Shown piece after piece: positions 44,750-53,945 of a DNA stretch of 64,000 nucleotides. How positions within the stretch are numbered: the first letter of the stretch is position 1; each line of letters opens with the position of its first letter. Under the pieces are notes generated by a model. It was not told where the DNA came from, did not search any database, and saw nothing but the letters and a program-made list of their open reading frames with translations. The DNA is taken from positions 124,001-188,000 of the forward strand of contig CBDANA010000005.1 in NCBI GenBank assembly GCA_965197385.1, in the 5' to 3' direction. This DNA is from G963667915 sp965197385 (GTDB lineage Bacteria; Acidobacteriota; Vicinamibacteria; Vicinamibacterales; UBA823). The position numbers and the translations under genes are program-made.

Positions 44750-45793
44750 ATGGCCATGATCGTTGCGGAAATCGCGGAGCGCATCGGCGGCGAGGTCGTC
44801 GGCGATGCGTCGCGCCGTCTCACCGACGTGTCGTCGCTGGACCAGGCAGGGCCCGAGGAGATCGCGTTCGCCGATTCGTCCGACCGGGTGGAGGCAGCCC
44901 TGGCGTCGAGGGCCGGCTGCCTGATCGTGCCGCCGGGTGTGACGTCGGAGACCAAGACGCTCATCCTGGCCAAGAATCCGAAGCTGGCGTTTGCGCGAAC
45001 CATCCGCCTGTTCCGGCCGGCCAAGCCGATCGTGCCTGGTGCACACCCCTCGGCCGTCATCGGTGTCGGCGTGAGCCTCGCGGACGGCGTCCGGATCGGG
45101 CCCTTCGCGGTCGTCGAAGCCGGGGCCCGGATCGGCGCGCACACCGACGTGGGGCCCGGCGTGTACGTGGGGGCGCGATGCGTCATCGGAGAGTCGTGCG
45201 CCCTGTATCCACGCGTCACGCTGTATGCGGACGTCACCCTGGGCGACCGCGTCATCGTCCACGCGGGCGCCGTGCTCGGTAGTGACGGGTTCGGCTATGT
45301 GGTGGAGGACGGGGTGTACCATAAGTTTCCCCAGATCGGTCGGCTCGACGTGGGCGACGACGTTGAGATCGGCGCCAACACCGCGATTGACCGAGGTGCG
45401 CTCGACGCGACCGTGATTCAGCGCGGCGCCAAGCTCGACAACCTGGTCCAGATCGCCCACAACGTCTCGGTCGGCGAGCATTGCACCTTGTCGGCGCAGG
45501 TTGGTGTGGCGGGGAGCTCCCGCGTGGAGGCGGGGGCCATTCTGGCCGGACAGGCGGGCATAGCCGATCACGTGACGATCGGCGAGGGCGCGATCGTCGG
45601 CGCGCAGGCGGGCGTGCCGACCGGCAAGAGGATCCGGCCCAAGCAGATCGTGTGGGGGACGCCGGCTCGGCCGCTGGACGCGTTCAAGACGCGGTATGCG
45701 GCCGCCAGCCGGTTGCCGAAGTGGAAGGCCGAGCTGGATGCGCTGAAAGCCCAGGTGGCCGACCTCGAGGCGCGGCTCAGCAGCTCGTCCTGA
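44750..45793 (+). CDS. lpxD: UDP-3-O-acylglucosamine N-acyltransferase
   Basis: 347 residues from the ATG at 44750, with GGAGGGG about 8 nt upstream; the upstream GTG at 44726 lacks a site. An N-terminal uridine-binding domain is followed by left-handed beta-helix hexapeptide repeats (IGVGVSLADGVRIGPFAVVEAGARIG and onward) with the catalytic His237 in IAHNVSVGEH, and a C-terminal helix. It adds the second 3-hydroxyacyl chain to make the lipid A precursor, so the organism has an LPS-type outer membrane. lpxA lies 9 kb downstream rather than adjacent. Confidence 0.95.
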   Translation: MAMIVAEIAERIGGEVVGDASRRLTDVSSLDQAGPEEIAFADSSDRVEAALASRAGCLIVPPGVTSETKTLILAKNPKLAFARTIRLFRPAKPIVPGAHPSAVIGVGVSLADGVRIGPFAVVEAGARIGAHTDVGPGVYVGARCVIGESCALYPRVTLYADVTLGDRVIVHAGAVLGSDGFGYVVEDGVYHKFPQIGRLDVGDDVEIGANTAIDRGALDATVIQRGAKLDNLVQIAHNVSVGEHCTLSAQVGVAGSSRVEAGAILAGQAGIADHVTIGEGAIVGAQAGVPTGKRIRPKQIVWGTPARPLDAFKTRYAAASRLPKWKAELDALKAQVADLEARLSSSS

Positions 45794-45866
45794 GCCGCGG
45801 TTCACCCGGGCTGCTATACTCGGCACTTCCGGTCCGTTCGATTCATTACTTTGTGGAGGCTCGTGT

Positions 45867-46301
45867 ATGTCCAGTCCGAAACCGACGTATCAAGATGCCG
45901 ACTTGCTGCTGCGCGTGTACGAGTTGCGGCGCGAGGCGGTCACGCGTGACGCGCGCAGCAAGATCAACTTCGATTTCTGGCCGAAGAGTTACGACGATGT
46001 CAAGGCGATCGGCGACTTCGCGCACCCGTTGAACGAAGTCTGGCGACAGGTCACGTCGTACTGGGAAATGGTGTACGGCATGGCGTACCACGGGATCGTG
46101 CACGCCGACTACTGGGTCGAGAACAATGGTGAGGGCTTGTTCCTGTTCGCCAAGGTGGCGCCGTACATCGACCAGATTCGCGCGAACGGTTCCCCGACGG
46201 CGTTTCAGTATCTCGACTGGGCGGCGACCGAGACCGAGAAGGGGAAACAGGTCTTCGCGATGGTCAGCGGCTACGTGAGGCAGCGGCTCGAATCGGCATA
46301 G
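45867..46301 (+). CDS. Conserved hypothetical protein, 144 residues
   Basis: Ribosome site GGAGG 9 nt before the ATG. Soluble, no signal peptide, rich in aromatic residues (FWPKSYDDVKAIGDF, YWEMVYGMAYHGI). An acidic and aromatic pattern suggests a small helical fold. Codon use and the clear ribosome site argue that it is real. I do not recognise the family. Confidence 0.75.
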   Translation: MSSPKPTYQDADLLLRVYELRREAVTRDARSKINFDFWPKSYDDVKAIGDFAHPLNEVWRQVTSYWEMVYGMAYHGIVHADYWVENNGEGLFLFAKVAPYIDQIRANGSPTAFQYLDWAATETEKGKQVFAMVSGYVRQRLESA

Positions 46302-46394
46302 CGGAATCGGTCCGGCGGCCGGATGTCCGGCCGCCGGACGCTGCGCCGCCGGTGGGCGTCGGTGCGGCGACCCGTGCCGCCGGGAGGGGCCGCC

Positions 46395-47481
46395 GTGAAG
46401 CCGTCGTTTTTCCAGAAGTACCTGCTGCCCGGCTTCATCTTCCAGTCGGTCGTCATCGCCGGCGGCTACGGCACTGGCCGTGAACTGGTCGAGTTCTTCC
46501 TGCGCCGCGGGCCGCCCACCGGCTTGCTCGCGATGGCGGTGGCGACGGTCATCTGGAGCGCTGTGGCCGCGACCAGCTTCGAGCTGGCGCGGCTGGCCCG
46601 GAGCTACGACTACCGGACTTTCTTCAAGCACCTGCTCGGCCGCGGGTGGTTCCTCTACGAGATCATTCATTTCCTGCAGGCGTTCCTGGTGCTGGCGGTC
46701 GTTGCCGCTGCGGCGGGCGCGATCCTGCGCGAGACGTTCGGGGCGCCGACGCTGGTGGGTGTCGTCGGGATGATGGCAGCGGTCGGGTTCCTCGCGTTGC
46801 GCGGCACGCCGGCCATCGAGCGATTCCTGGCCGCCTGGTCGTTCGTGCTCTACGGCGTGTACGCCGTCCTCTTCGTCTGGTGCTGGTCGAGCTTCGGCGA
46901 GGCCATCGCCGCGCGCTTCGCCGCCTCGGCGGTCGAGGGCGGCTGGCTGCTGGGCGGCGTGACCTATGCCGGCTACAACCTGCAGATGATTCCGGCCATC
47001 CTGCTGCATGCGGCACTCGGTGTCGCGGCGAGACGCAGTTGGCGCCGGTCTACTGACGGGACCAATTGCGATGATACCCGCGCTGTTGTTCTACGTTGCG
47101 ATGGTGGGACAGTATCCAGGCATCGTCGACGAGGCGGTGCCGGCGAACGTGCTGCTGGAGTTGCTCGGGTCTCGGATATTCCAGGTGGTCTTCCAGGTCG
47201 TTCTGTTCGGCACGCTAATCGAGACAGGCGCCGGCCTCGTGCACGCCGTGAACGAGCGGCTGGCCACGACCTACGCCGAGCGCCAGCGGGAGATGCCGGT
47301 GTACCTGCGTCCGACGATCGCAATCGCGATGCTGGCCATCGGCGCCGTGTCGGCGCAGGTGGGCCTGATCGATTTGATCGCCCGCGGCTACGGCACGATT
47401 ACCTGGGGCTTCCTCGTCGTCTTCGTCGTGCCGGTGCTGACACTCGGCGTCTGGAAGATCGTGCGCGCGGGTCCCGCATGA
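46395..47481 (+). pseudogene. YkvI/GerAB-like membrane transporter with one frameshift
   Basis: Start GTG at 46395 with GGAGGGG 5 nt upstream. About ten membrane helices in total. The first 210 residues (FFQKYLLPGFIFQSVVIAGG and on to MIPAILLHAALGVA) are in one frame; near 47025-47029 one extra base within GCGGCG shifts reading, and the rest (RRDAVGAGLLTGPIAMIPALL to WKIVRAGPA) continues in the next frame to the stop at 47481. With the base removed the protein is complete, about 361 residues. Family members are amino-acid/polyamine-type permeases. May be an assembly error. Confidence 0.75.
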
Positions 47482-47485
47482 TTCC

Positions 47486-47574
47486 GGCTCTCGGCTTTCG
47501 GCTCCCGCAAGATCAGCGCCGTCGCGACGCGGTAGGGACCGGTGCGTACGTGCCAGAGCCCAGAGCCAAGAGCC
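47486..47574. terminator. Heptamer inverted repeat between convergent genes
   Basis: GGCTCTC, GGCTTTC, GGCTCCC at 47486-47506 and a reverse arm CCAGAGCCCAGAGCCAAGAG at about 47553-47572. The arms pair imperfectly with a long internal loop. It lies just after the transporter stop and before the kinase stop on the other strand. Confidence 0.45.
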
Positions 47575-47652
47575 TTCTACCCCGCGAGCCTTTGAATGAC
47601 GTCGCCCGCGTTGCCGCCCGGCACGAGGAGCGCGTGCGGGCGGAACCGCACG

Positions 47653-48522
47653 TCAGACATAGTGCGACATGGCGCGCGCGGCCGCGTCCACGTAGCTGCC
47701 GCCGAAAAGGTTGACGTGCACGAGCAGCGGGTAGAGCTGATAGAGAGGGATGCGCTCGCGCGCGCCAGGGGCGAGCGGGTACCGATCGTCGTAGGCATCC
47801 AGGAACCGGTGGCCGGGATTCCCGAACAGCGCCAGCATGGCCAGATCGATTTCCCGATGACCGCCATAGGCGGCCGGATCGATGAGACACGGGCCGCCGC
47901 GCGCGTCAGTATGCAGGTTGCCGCTCCAGAGGTCGCCATGGAGCCGCGCGGGCGGTTCGTCGGGTCCGACCAGATCCGGCACCTGCGCCGACAGGCGCGT
48001 GAGCATCCCGGTCCAGCTGGCCGGCGCGGTGCGGCGGTCCACGGCCAGGCGCAGCTGCGGCTCGAGCCGGCGCGTGACGTAAAACTCCGCCCACATCGCG
48101 CAGGGGTCATTGCGCTGCTCGAGCGTGCCGATGAAGTTGTCGTACGATAGTCCGAAGCGGTCGGCGCCGCTAGCGTGCAGGGCGGCCAGATCATGCCCGA
48201 GTTGCTCGTCGAAGTCCGGTGCGCGCGGCGCGGGGGTGACGAGCTCGAGCGCGAGGAAGGCAGGCGTCTGCCCCGCCTCGTCACTGACGGCCAGGACCTT
48301 CGGCACGGCGACGGCGTGGGCATCGGCCAGCCAGGTGAGGCCGCGCGCCTCCCGGGGGAACATACGCCGGTCGGCGCTGGCGTTCGTCTTGACGAAGATG
48401 TCGCGACCGTCGTCTAGCCGGACGGCGAACGCGTCGTTGATGGAGCCGCCGCTGAGGCGGCGCGCCGACGTCACGCCGGCACTGAGGGCGCGCGCGACGG
48501 CACGCCGGACGTCGCTTCGCAC
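47653..48522 (-). CDS. Fructosamine kinase family protein
   Basis: 289 residues, normal length. Aminoglycoside-kinase-like fold: GGSINDAFAVRLDDGRDIFVKTN with the ATP-site Lys, EARGLTWLADA, the catalytic motif LHGDLWSGN and the metal motif IDPAAYGGHREIDLAML. Known members phosphorylate fructosamine or ribulosamine adducts on proteins, leading to deglycation. It starts 6 bp after the tyrosine phosphatase gene, a common pairing in bacteria; that phosphatase may act on the phosphorylated sugar adduct. Confidence 0.92.
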   Translation of the reverse strand: MRSDVRRAVARALSAGVTSARRLSGGSINDAFAVRLDDGRDIFVKTNASADRRMFPREARGLTWLADAHAVAVPKVLAVSDEAGQTPAFLALELVTPAPRAPDFDEQLGHDLAALHASGADRFGLSYDNFIGTLEQRNDPCAMWAEFYVTRRLEPQLRLAVDRRTAPASWTGMLTRLSAQVPDLVGPDEPPARLHGDLWSGNLHTDARGGPCLIDPAAYGGHREIDLAMLALFGNPGHRFLDAYDDRYPLAPGARERIPLYQLYPLLVHVNLFGGSYVDAAARAMSHYV

Positions 48523-48528
48523 CGACTG

Positions 48529-49008
48529 CTATCCGAGATGGTGTTCGCTGCGGATCGTGTCGAGGAGTCCCTGGCAGGCCGCCTCGCACATGTTGAAGAC
48601 GTGGTCGAACCCGCGCGGGCCGCCGTAGTACGGGTCGGGCACCTCGGCGCCGGCGGGCGCGGCCGGATCGAAGCTGCGCAGCAGACGGACCTCGGCTTTG
48701 GCCGCATCCGGCGCCAGGTCGAGGAGGTCCCCGTGATTTTCGACGTCCATCGCCACGATGTAGTCGAACCGCTCGAAGTCGTCGACCGTGAACTGCCGCG
48801 AGCGGCTGTTCAGCGTCACACCCCGGGCGCGCGACGCTTCCCGCGCCCGCCGGTCCGCCATTTCACCGACGTGGTAGGCGCCGAGGCCGGCGCTGTCTAC
48901 CTCGATCTGGTCGTGCAGCTGAGCCCCGTGTACGAGCGAACGCATGATCCCCTCGGCCGTGGGCGAGCGACAGATGTTGCCGAGGCAGACGAAGCAGACG
49001 CGCACCAT
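48529..49008 (-). CDS. Low-molecular-weight protein tyrosine phosphatase
   Basis: 159 residues. The P-loop CLGNICRS has the nucleophile Cys8 and Arg14; the general acid is Asp in DPYYGG near residue 125. Cytoplasmic. Typical bacterial size. The pair with fructosamine kinase (6-bp gap) suggests a role in deglycation or in sugar-phosphate handling, beyond any role against tyrosine kinases, none of which is present nearby. Confidence 0.94.
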   Translation of the reverse strand: MVRVCFVCLGNICRSPTAEGIMRSLVHGAQLHDQIEVDSAGLGAYHVGEMADRRAREASRARGVTLNSRSRQFTVDDFERFDYIVAMDVENHGDLLDLAPDAAKAEVRLLRSFDPAAPAGAEVPDPYYGGPRGFDHVFNMCEAACQGLLDTIRSEHHLG

Positions 49009-49150
49009 GACGTCACAGAATACAACAGGACCGGCGCGGCGGTGGGTTGACGCAACAGCTGCGGTATAATCCGGCCCTCTTCCGGCGGGTCGGGGCCGAC
49101 GTCAGCCGACATTCGACATGTCACACTCAATGGAGCCGAGGAGCCAAATC

Positions 49151-52100
49151 ATGAGGTGTCACCCCCGAGCGGTGTGCCGGGTCCTTGCGGCCGTGGCGTG
49201 GTCACTGAGCGTTGCCGCGAACGGCGTCGCGCAGTCGGTACCCGACGGGGCCCTCGACGGCCTCGCGCTGCGATCGATCGGGCCGGCCGTGATGGGCGGC
49301 CGGATCGACGACGTAGCGGTGGATGAGTCCAGGCCGTGGGTGTTCTACATCGGGGCGGCCTCCGGCGGCGTCTGGAAGACGACCAACGCGGGGACGACCT
49401 GGACGTCGCTGTTCGACGACCAGCCCGTGTCGTCGATCGGTGACGTGACGCTGGCGCCGTCCGATCCGGAGATCGTCTGGGTGGGCACCGGCGAGCCGAA
49501 CAACCGACAGAGCTCGACCATCGGCAACGGCGTGTACAAGTCGACCGACGGCGGCGCCAGCTGGGAGCATGCCGGCCTGGCCGACACGCATCACATCGGC
49601 CGTATCGTGATTCACCCGGCCGATCCGGCGACCGTGTATGTGGCGGCGGTGGGGCGCCTCTGGGGCGCCAGTGAGGAACGCGGCGTGTTCCGGACGACTG
49701 ACGGCGGCAAGAGCTGGGACAAGGTGCTGTTCATCGACGACGACACTGGTGTCATCGACCTGGCGATGGACCCGGTGAATCCGCGCGTCCTCTACGCGGC
49801 CGCCTATCAGCGGCGCCGGACGCCGTGGGGTTTCAGTGGCGGCGGGCCGGGCAGCGGCCTCTACAAGACGTCTGACGCGGGCGAGACCTGGCGGCGCCTC
49901 GAGAACGGGCTGCCCGAGGGCCCGCTGGGCCGGATTGGCCTGGACGTCTACCGGGGCGACCCGCGCGTCGTCTACGCGACCGTGCAACATAACGACGCAG
50001 GCGGCATCTATCGGTCGGACGATCGGGGCGAGTCCTGGACCAAGATGAGCGACCTCAACCCGCGTCCGATGTACTACAGCCAGATCCGGATCGATCCGAA
50101 CGACGACCGCTGCCTCTACGTGCTGGGGGGGCCGTTCTACTACTCCGACGACGGCGGCCGGACGTTCACGCGCAACACGGACATGACGCCGACCTACGAC
50201 GTGGGGGTGCACGGTGATCATCACGCACTTTGGATTGATCCGTCCAACGGCGGTCATCTGATTCTGGGCGGTGACGGCGGGCTCTACGTCTCGTGGGATG
50301 CGAGTGTGACCTGGGACAAGGTGAACAACATCCCGCTAGGACAGTTCTATGCCATCGGCGTTGACATGCAGATCCCGTACGTCGTCTACGGCGGGTTGCA
50401 GGACACGCACTCGTGGGGCGGCCCCAGCGCCACGCGCCGCCACATCGGCATCTTGAACCCCGACTGGTATCAGATCAACTTCGGCGATGGGATGTACCAG
50501 CAGGTCGATCCGACCGACCCGGATACCATCTACACCGAATCGCAGGGGGGCAATATCGTGCGGTTCGACCGCGCGACCGGCGACCGCAAGACGATCAAGC
50601 CGACCCCGCCCGACGGCGAGGATCCGTACCGCTTCCACTGGACGGCGCCGATCGCCATCTCACCCCACGACTCGAACCGCATCTACCTCGGTGGCAATAG
50701 GCTGTTCACCTCGACCGATCGGGGGGAGACCTGGACCCGGACGGACGATCTGACGCGTGCCGAGGACCGCGACGCGCTGCCGATCATGGGCCAAGTGGCG
50801 GACGAGATGACGCTGTCGCGCCACGACGGCACGTCGAGCTGGGGCACGATCACGACCGTCGCCGAGTCACCGATCGCTGCGGGCGTGCTGTGGGTGGGGA
50901 CCGACGACGGCCTCGTGCAGGTGTCGCGCGACGAAGGGCAGACCTGGGCGAGCCAGGCGGGCCGTTTTCCCGGCCTCGACGATTCCCGCGCGCTGGTGAG
51001 CCGCGTGGTCGCGTCGCGCGCCAATCCGGGCCGCGCCTACGCGGCTTTCGACCGTCACCGGCTCGATGATGTCGTCCCGTACATCTACGCGACCGACGAC
51101 TACGGCGGCAGCTGGCGGTCGATTGGCGACGGGTTGCCGGACGATGCCGGGTGGGTCAACGTCGTCGCCGAGCACCCGCAGAACCACGACCTGCTGTTCG
51201 TGGGGACCGAGACTGGGCTGTTTGCGTCGATCGACCGCGGCGCGACGTGGCGCCGGCTGCGCGGCAACTTTCCCACCGTGCCGGTGGACGATCTGGTCGT
51301 GCATCCGCGTGACCACGACCTGGTAGTCGGGACGCATGGACGTGGCATCTACATTCTCGACGACCTGGCGCCACTCGCGGAGCTGTCGGCCGAGGTGTTG
51401 CAATCGAGCGCCCATCTGTTCAGCGTGCGCACCGCCACCGAGTTCCATCGCTGGAAGCACGAGAGTTACGGCGCCCAGCGGCAGTTCGTCGGGGCGAACC
51501 CTCCGTACGGCGCGATCATCAGCTATTACCTGTCTAAAGAGGCCGAGGCCGAGGACGAGGAAGAGGATGGTGTCTCGCTGACGGTGTTGGACCCGGCCGG
51601 CGAGAGCGTGCGCGAGCTGCACGGCCCCGGCGCTCGCGGCATTCAGCGGCTGGCCTGGGATCTCCGCGCCGCGGTGCCGGACGGGCTCGACGCCGACCGC
51701 GGTCCGCTCGTGCCGCCGGGCCGCTACACCATCAGGCTCGACGCCGGCGGCCGGACACAGGAGCAGCCCGTGGAGGTGGTCGTCGATCCGGCCGCGACCC
51801 AGATCGGCCAGGCCGAGCATGAAGCGCGGTACGCATTCTTGCTGGCGGTAAACGACCTCCGGACGACGATCGCGAAGAGCCTGACCACGCTCGAGGAAGT
51901 GGACAGCCAGGTAGAGGCGCTGCTTACCCGCGGCGATGACCTGCCGGCCGCCGTCACGACGGCGGCGAACGAGACGCTGGAGGCCGCCAAGCCGATTAGT
52001 GAGCGGCTGCGCGGACCCGACGACGGCCCGGCGTTCGGCAATCCGAATCTTCGATTGCTGGCGAGTCGGCTGTTCGGCGAGCTCGATGGCGCCGCCGTGC

Positions 52101-52300
52101 GGCAGGGCACGTTCGAGGAACCCACACCGGGGCAACGCGACCGGCTGGAGGCCCTGCGCCGGTCGCTCGGCGACGCCGTGGGAGAGGTCAATGATTTGCT
52201 CGCCGCGTCGGTTCCAGCCTTGAACGAGGCGATCTCGACGGCGGGCCTGCCTTGGATTTGGAGTCAGCCGGCCGATCCGGGCGTCCCTCCATCACGATGA
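49151..52300 (+). CDS. Exported VPS10/BNR-type propeller protein (glycosidase-like)
   Basis: 1,049 residues from the ATG at 49151 (GAGGAG 8 nt upstream; an ATG at 49118 is less well placed). Signal peptide about 1-28. Residues about 35-760 are a BNR/sortilin-like multi-blade propeller with many Asp-box motifs (STDGGASWEH, TTDGGKSWDK, SDDRGESWTK). The C-terminal 280 residues contain an acidic linker (EAEAEDEEEDG), a Fn3-like strand region and a helical end. Databases often call such proteins glycosyl hydrolases, but I see no catalytic pair. A binding role is as likely. The next gene's ATG overlaps its stop. Confidence 0.82.
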   Translation: MRCHPRAVCRVLAAVAWSLSVAANGVAQSVPDGALDGLALRSIGPAVMGGRIDDVAVDESRPWVFYIGAASGGVWKTTNAGTTWTSLFDDQPVSSIGDVTLAPSDPEIVWVGTGEPNNRQSSTIGNGVYKSTDGGASWEHAGLADTHHIGRIVIHPADPATVYVAAVGRLWGASEERGVFRTTDGGKSWDKVLFIDDDTGVIDLAMDPVNPRVLYAAAYQRRRTPWGFSGGGPGSGLYKTSDAGETWRRLENGLPEGPLGRIGLDVYRGDPRVVYATVQHNDAGGIYRSDDRGESWTKMSDLNPRPMYYSQIRIDPNDDRCLYVLGGPFYYSDDGGRTFTRNTDMTPTYDVGVHGDHHALWIDPSNGGHLILGGDGGLYVSWDASVTWDKVNNIPLGQFYAIGVDMQIPYVVYGGLQDTHSWGGPSATRRHIGILNPDWYQINFGDGMYQQVDPTDPDTIYTESQGGNIVRFDRATGDRKTIKPTPPDGEDPYRFHWTAPIAISPHDSNRIYLGGNRLFTSTDRGETWTRTDDLTRAEDRDALPIMGQVADEMTLSRHDGTSSWGTITTVAESPIAAGVLWVGTDDGLVQVSRDEGQTWASQAGRFPGLDDSRALVSRVVASRANPGRAYAAFDRHRLDDVVPYIYATDDYGGSWRSIGDGLPDDAGWVNVVAEHPQNHDLLFVGTETGLFASIDRGATWRRLRGNFPTVPVDDLVVHPRDHDLVVGTHGRGIYILDDLAPLAELSAEVLQSSAHLFSVRTATEFHRWKHESYGAQRQFVGANPPYGAIISYYLSKEAEAEDEEEDGVSLTVLDPAGESVRELHGPGARGIQRLAWDLRAAVPDGLDADRGPLVPPGRYTIRLDAGGRTQEQPVEVVVDPAATQIGQAEHEARYAFLLAVNDLRTTIAKSLTTLEEVDSQVEALLTRGDDLPAAVTTAANETLEAAKPISERLRGPDDGPAFGNPNLRLLASRLFGELDGAAVRQGTFEEPTPGQRDRLEALRRSLGDAVGEVNDLLAASVPALNEAISTAGLPWIWSQPADPGVPPSR

Positions 52301-52798
52301 CGATACCGACGATGGAGCGAGAAGTGGCGTGGGTCCACGATCAGGTCGGCCGCGCCTTCGCCAGCCCGGCGTAGCACGGCCCGGCGGTCCGTGACGTCCT
52401 GCGCGACCTGTCCGCGACGTTGGCGGCGGCGCGGCCGGTCGCCGGCGTCCACTCGATCTGGGAGCTCGTCCACCACATCACCGCCTGGAAGGTATTCCTG
52501 CGGCGACGGCTCGATGGGGAGACGATCACCGGCGTGACACCGGCGGAAGATTGGCCCGCGGTGGTGGCGGCGACCGACGCGGCGTGGGCCGAGTCGCTGA
52601 CGGCGCTCGAGGCGGCGCACCAGGCGCTGCTGGACACGGTCGAGAAACTGGTCCCGGCACGGCTCGGTGAACCGCTGGCCAGTGAGCCGGGCACCACCGA
52701 GACCGTCTACACGTCGCTGCTCGGCCTCGTGCAGCACGACCTCTATCACGTATCACGCCGGCCAGATAGCTCTGCTCGGGCGGGCCGGCGGGAACTGA
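52297..52798 (+). pseudogene. DinB family protein with nonsense codon and 7-bp duplication
   Basis: ATG at 52297 overlaps the previous stop (ATGA). Reading gives MTIPTMEREVAWVHDQVGRAF, then TAG at 52372-52374 where relatives have Trp before HGPAV. The frame resumes with a good DinB sequence (HSIWELVHHITAWK). Near the end TATCACG is duplicated in tandem (52744-52757), shifting the frame; without it, LYHAGQIALLGRAGGN would follow with a stop at 52796-52798. Two independent lesions make this a genuine pseudogene, about 166 residues originally. The 185 bp after it hold no recognisable gene. Confidence 0.8.
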
Positions 52799-52983
52799 CA
52801 TCGGCCCTCATTCCGCGGGGGGCGCCGGACAAGGGGCCCCCCGAGCGCGCAAGGGACCGAGCACTCGCGGGTTGCCCGCTCGCTGACGCTCGGGGGCCAT
52901 GACGTCGTCTGATACTGGGCGAGGTGGCAAGGCCGGCGACAGGACCCCCGGCGTCACGGCTTCTGGGTGTGGCAGTCACCGGG

Positions 52984-53850
52984 TCACTCTGCCGGCGCCA
53001 GATCCGGATCGAGACGCTCGGCCGGTGCCACCGCCGGATCCGGGGTCACGCCGGCGACGTGGGACAGGATGGCATGCAACTGGCGCACGCCCTCGGTGAG
53101 CGCCGCTGGTCCTGGCTGCAAGATGTAGGTCGATTTGATTTCGTAGAGGTGGCCTTTGCGGATCGCTGACACGCGATCCCAGCCGGCGCGCCCTCGGATG
53201 CGGCTCTTACGGACCGCCTTGCCACACCACGAGCCGATGATGACATCCGGATTTCTCTCGGCGACAGCGGCCGGATCGAGCACCCGGTCTCGCGCCAGGG
53301 ATTTCTCGCGAAGCTCGGGGTAGGTCGGCTCACCCCCGGCAATCTCGATCAACTCCTCGACCCAGCGGATGCCTGAGATCAGCGGGTCGTCCCATTCCTC
53401 GAAGAAGACGCGCGGTCGCGTTGGAAATCGCGCGGCGGAGCTCCTGATCGCGTCGAGATCACCCGACAAGCGGGCGGCGAGCGACTCGGCCCGTGCGGCG
53501 CAGCCGACCATCGCGCCGAGCACGCGGATCATCTGCAGGATCTCCTCGACGCTGCGCTGGTTGAAGGCGACCACGGTTCGGCCGCGGCGGATCAGCGACG
53601 ATGCGATGTCGGCCTGCAGGTCTGAAAATGTCAGGACCAGGTCCGGATCGAGCGCGTCGATCTTGTCGATCTTCGCGCTGGTGAACGCCGAGACCTTCGG
53701 CTTCTGTCGCGCCTCGGGTGGGCGGACGGTGTAGCCGGAGATGCCGACGACGCGGTCACCCTCGCCGAGGAGGTACAGTGTCTCGGTCGTTTCCTCGGTG
53801 AGACAGACGATGCGGCTCGGATAGGCTGTCGTGGCGTTGCCGGCGCACAT
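52984..53850 (-). CDS. BtuF-like cobalamin-binding protein without a signal peptide
   Basis: 288 residues. The periplasmic-binding-protein (TroA/BtuF) fold is clear: SRIVCLTEETTETLYLLGEGDRVVG, DKIDALDPDLVLTFSDLQADIA, VFFEEWDDPLISGIRWVEELIEIAGG and PDVIIGSWCGKAV. Unlike typical members it begins MCAGNATTAYPSRIV with no export signal, which is also how I know several related proteins. No BtuC or BtuD transporter gene is near. It might act in the cytoplasm. Alternative starts are not obvious. Confidence 0.82.
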   Translation of the reverse strand: MCAGNATTAYPSRIVCLTEETTETLYLLGEGDRVVGISGYTVRPPEARQKPKVSAFTSAKIDKIDALDPDLVLTFSDLQADIASSLIRRGRTVVAFNQRSVEEILQMIRVLGAMVGCAARAESLAARLSGDLDAIRSSAARFPTRPRVFFEEWDDPLISGIRWVEELIEIAGGEPTYPELREKSLARDRVLDPAAVAERNPDVIIGSWCGKAVRKSRIRGRAGWDRVSAIRKGHLYEIKSTYILQPGPAALTEGVRQLHAILSHVAGVTPDPAVAPAERLDPDLAPAE

Positions 53851-53945
53851 GAGGGTGTGTCCAAGCCTACACCGTAGCCGCCGACATCGGCTATCCTAGC
53901 CGCTCGCAGCCCGTGGCTGATGGAACCGGATCGACGGAGCTGAAG

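Noticed and set aside
47482..47714. Arg-rich continuation of the first transporter frame
   Set aside because: Out-of-frame read-through after the frameshift near 47027, without domain homology.
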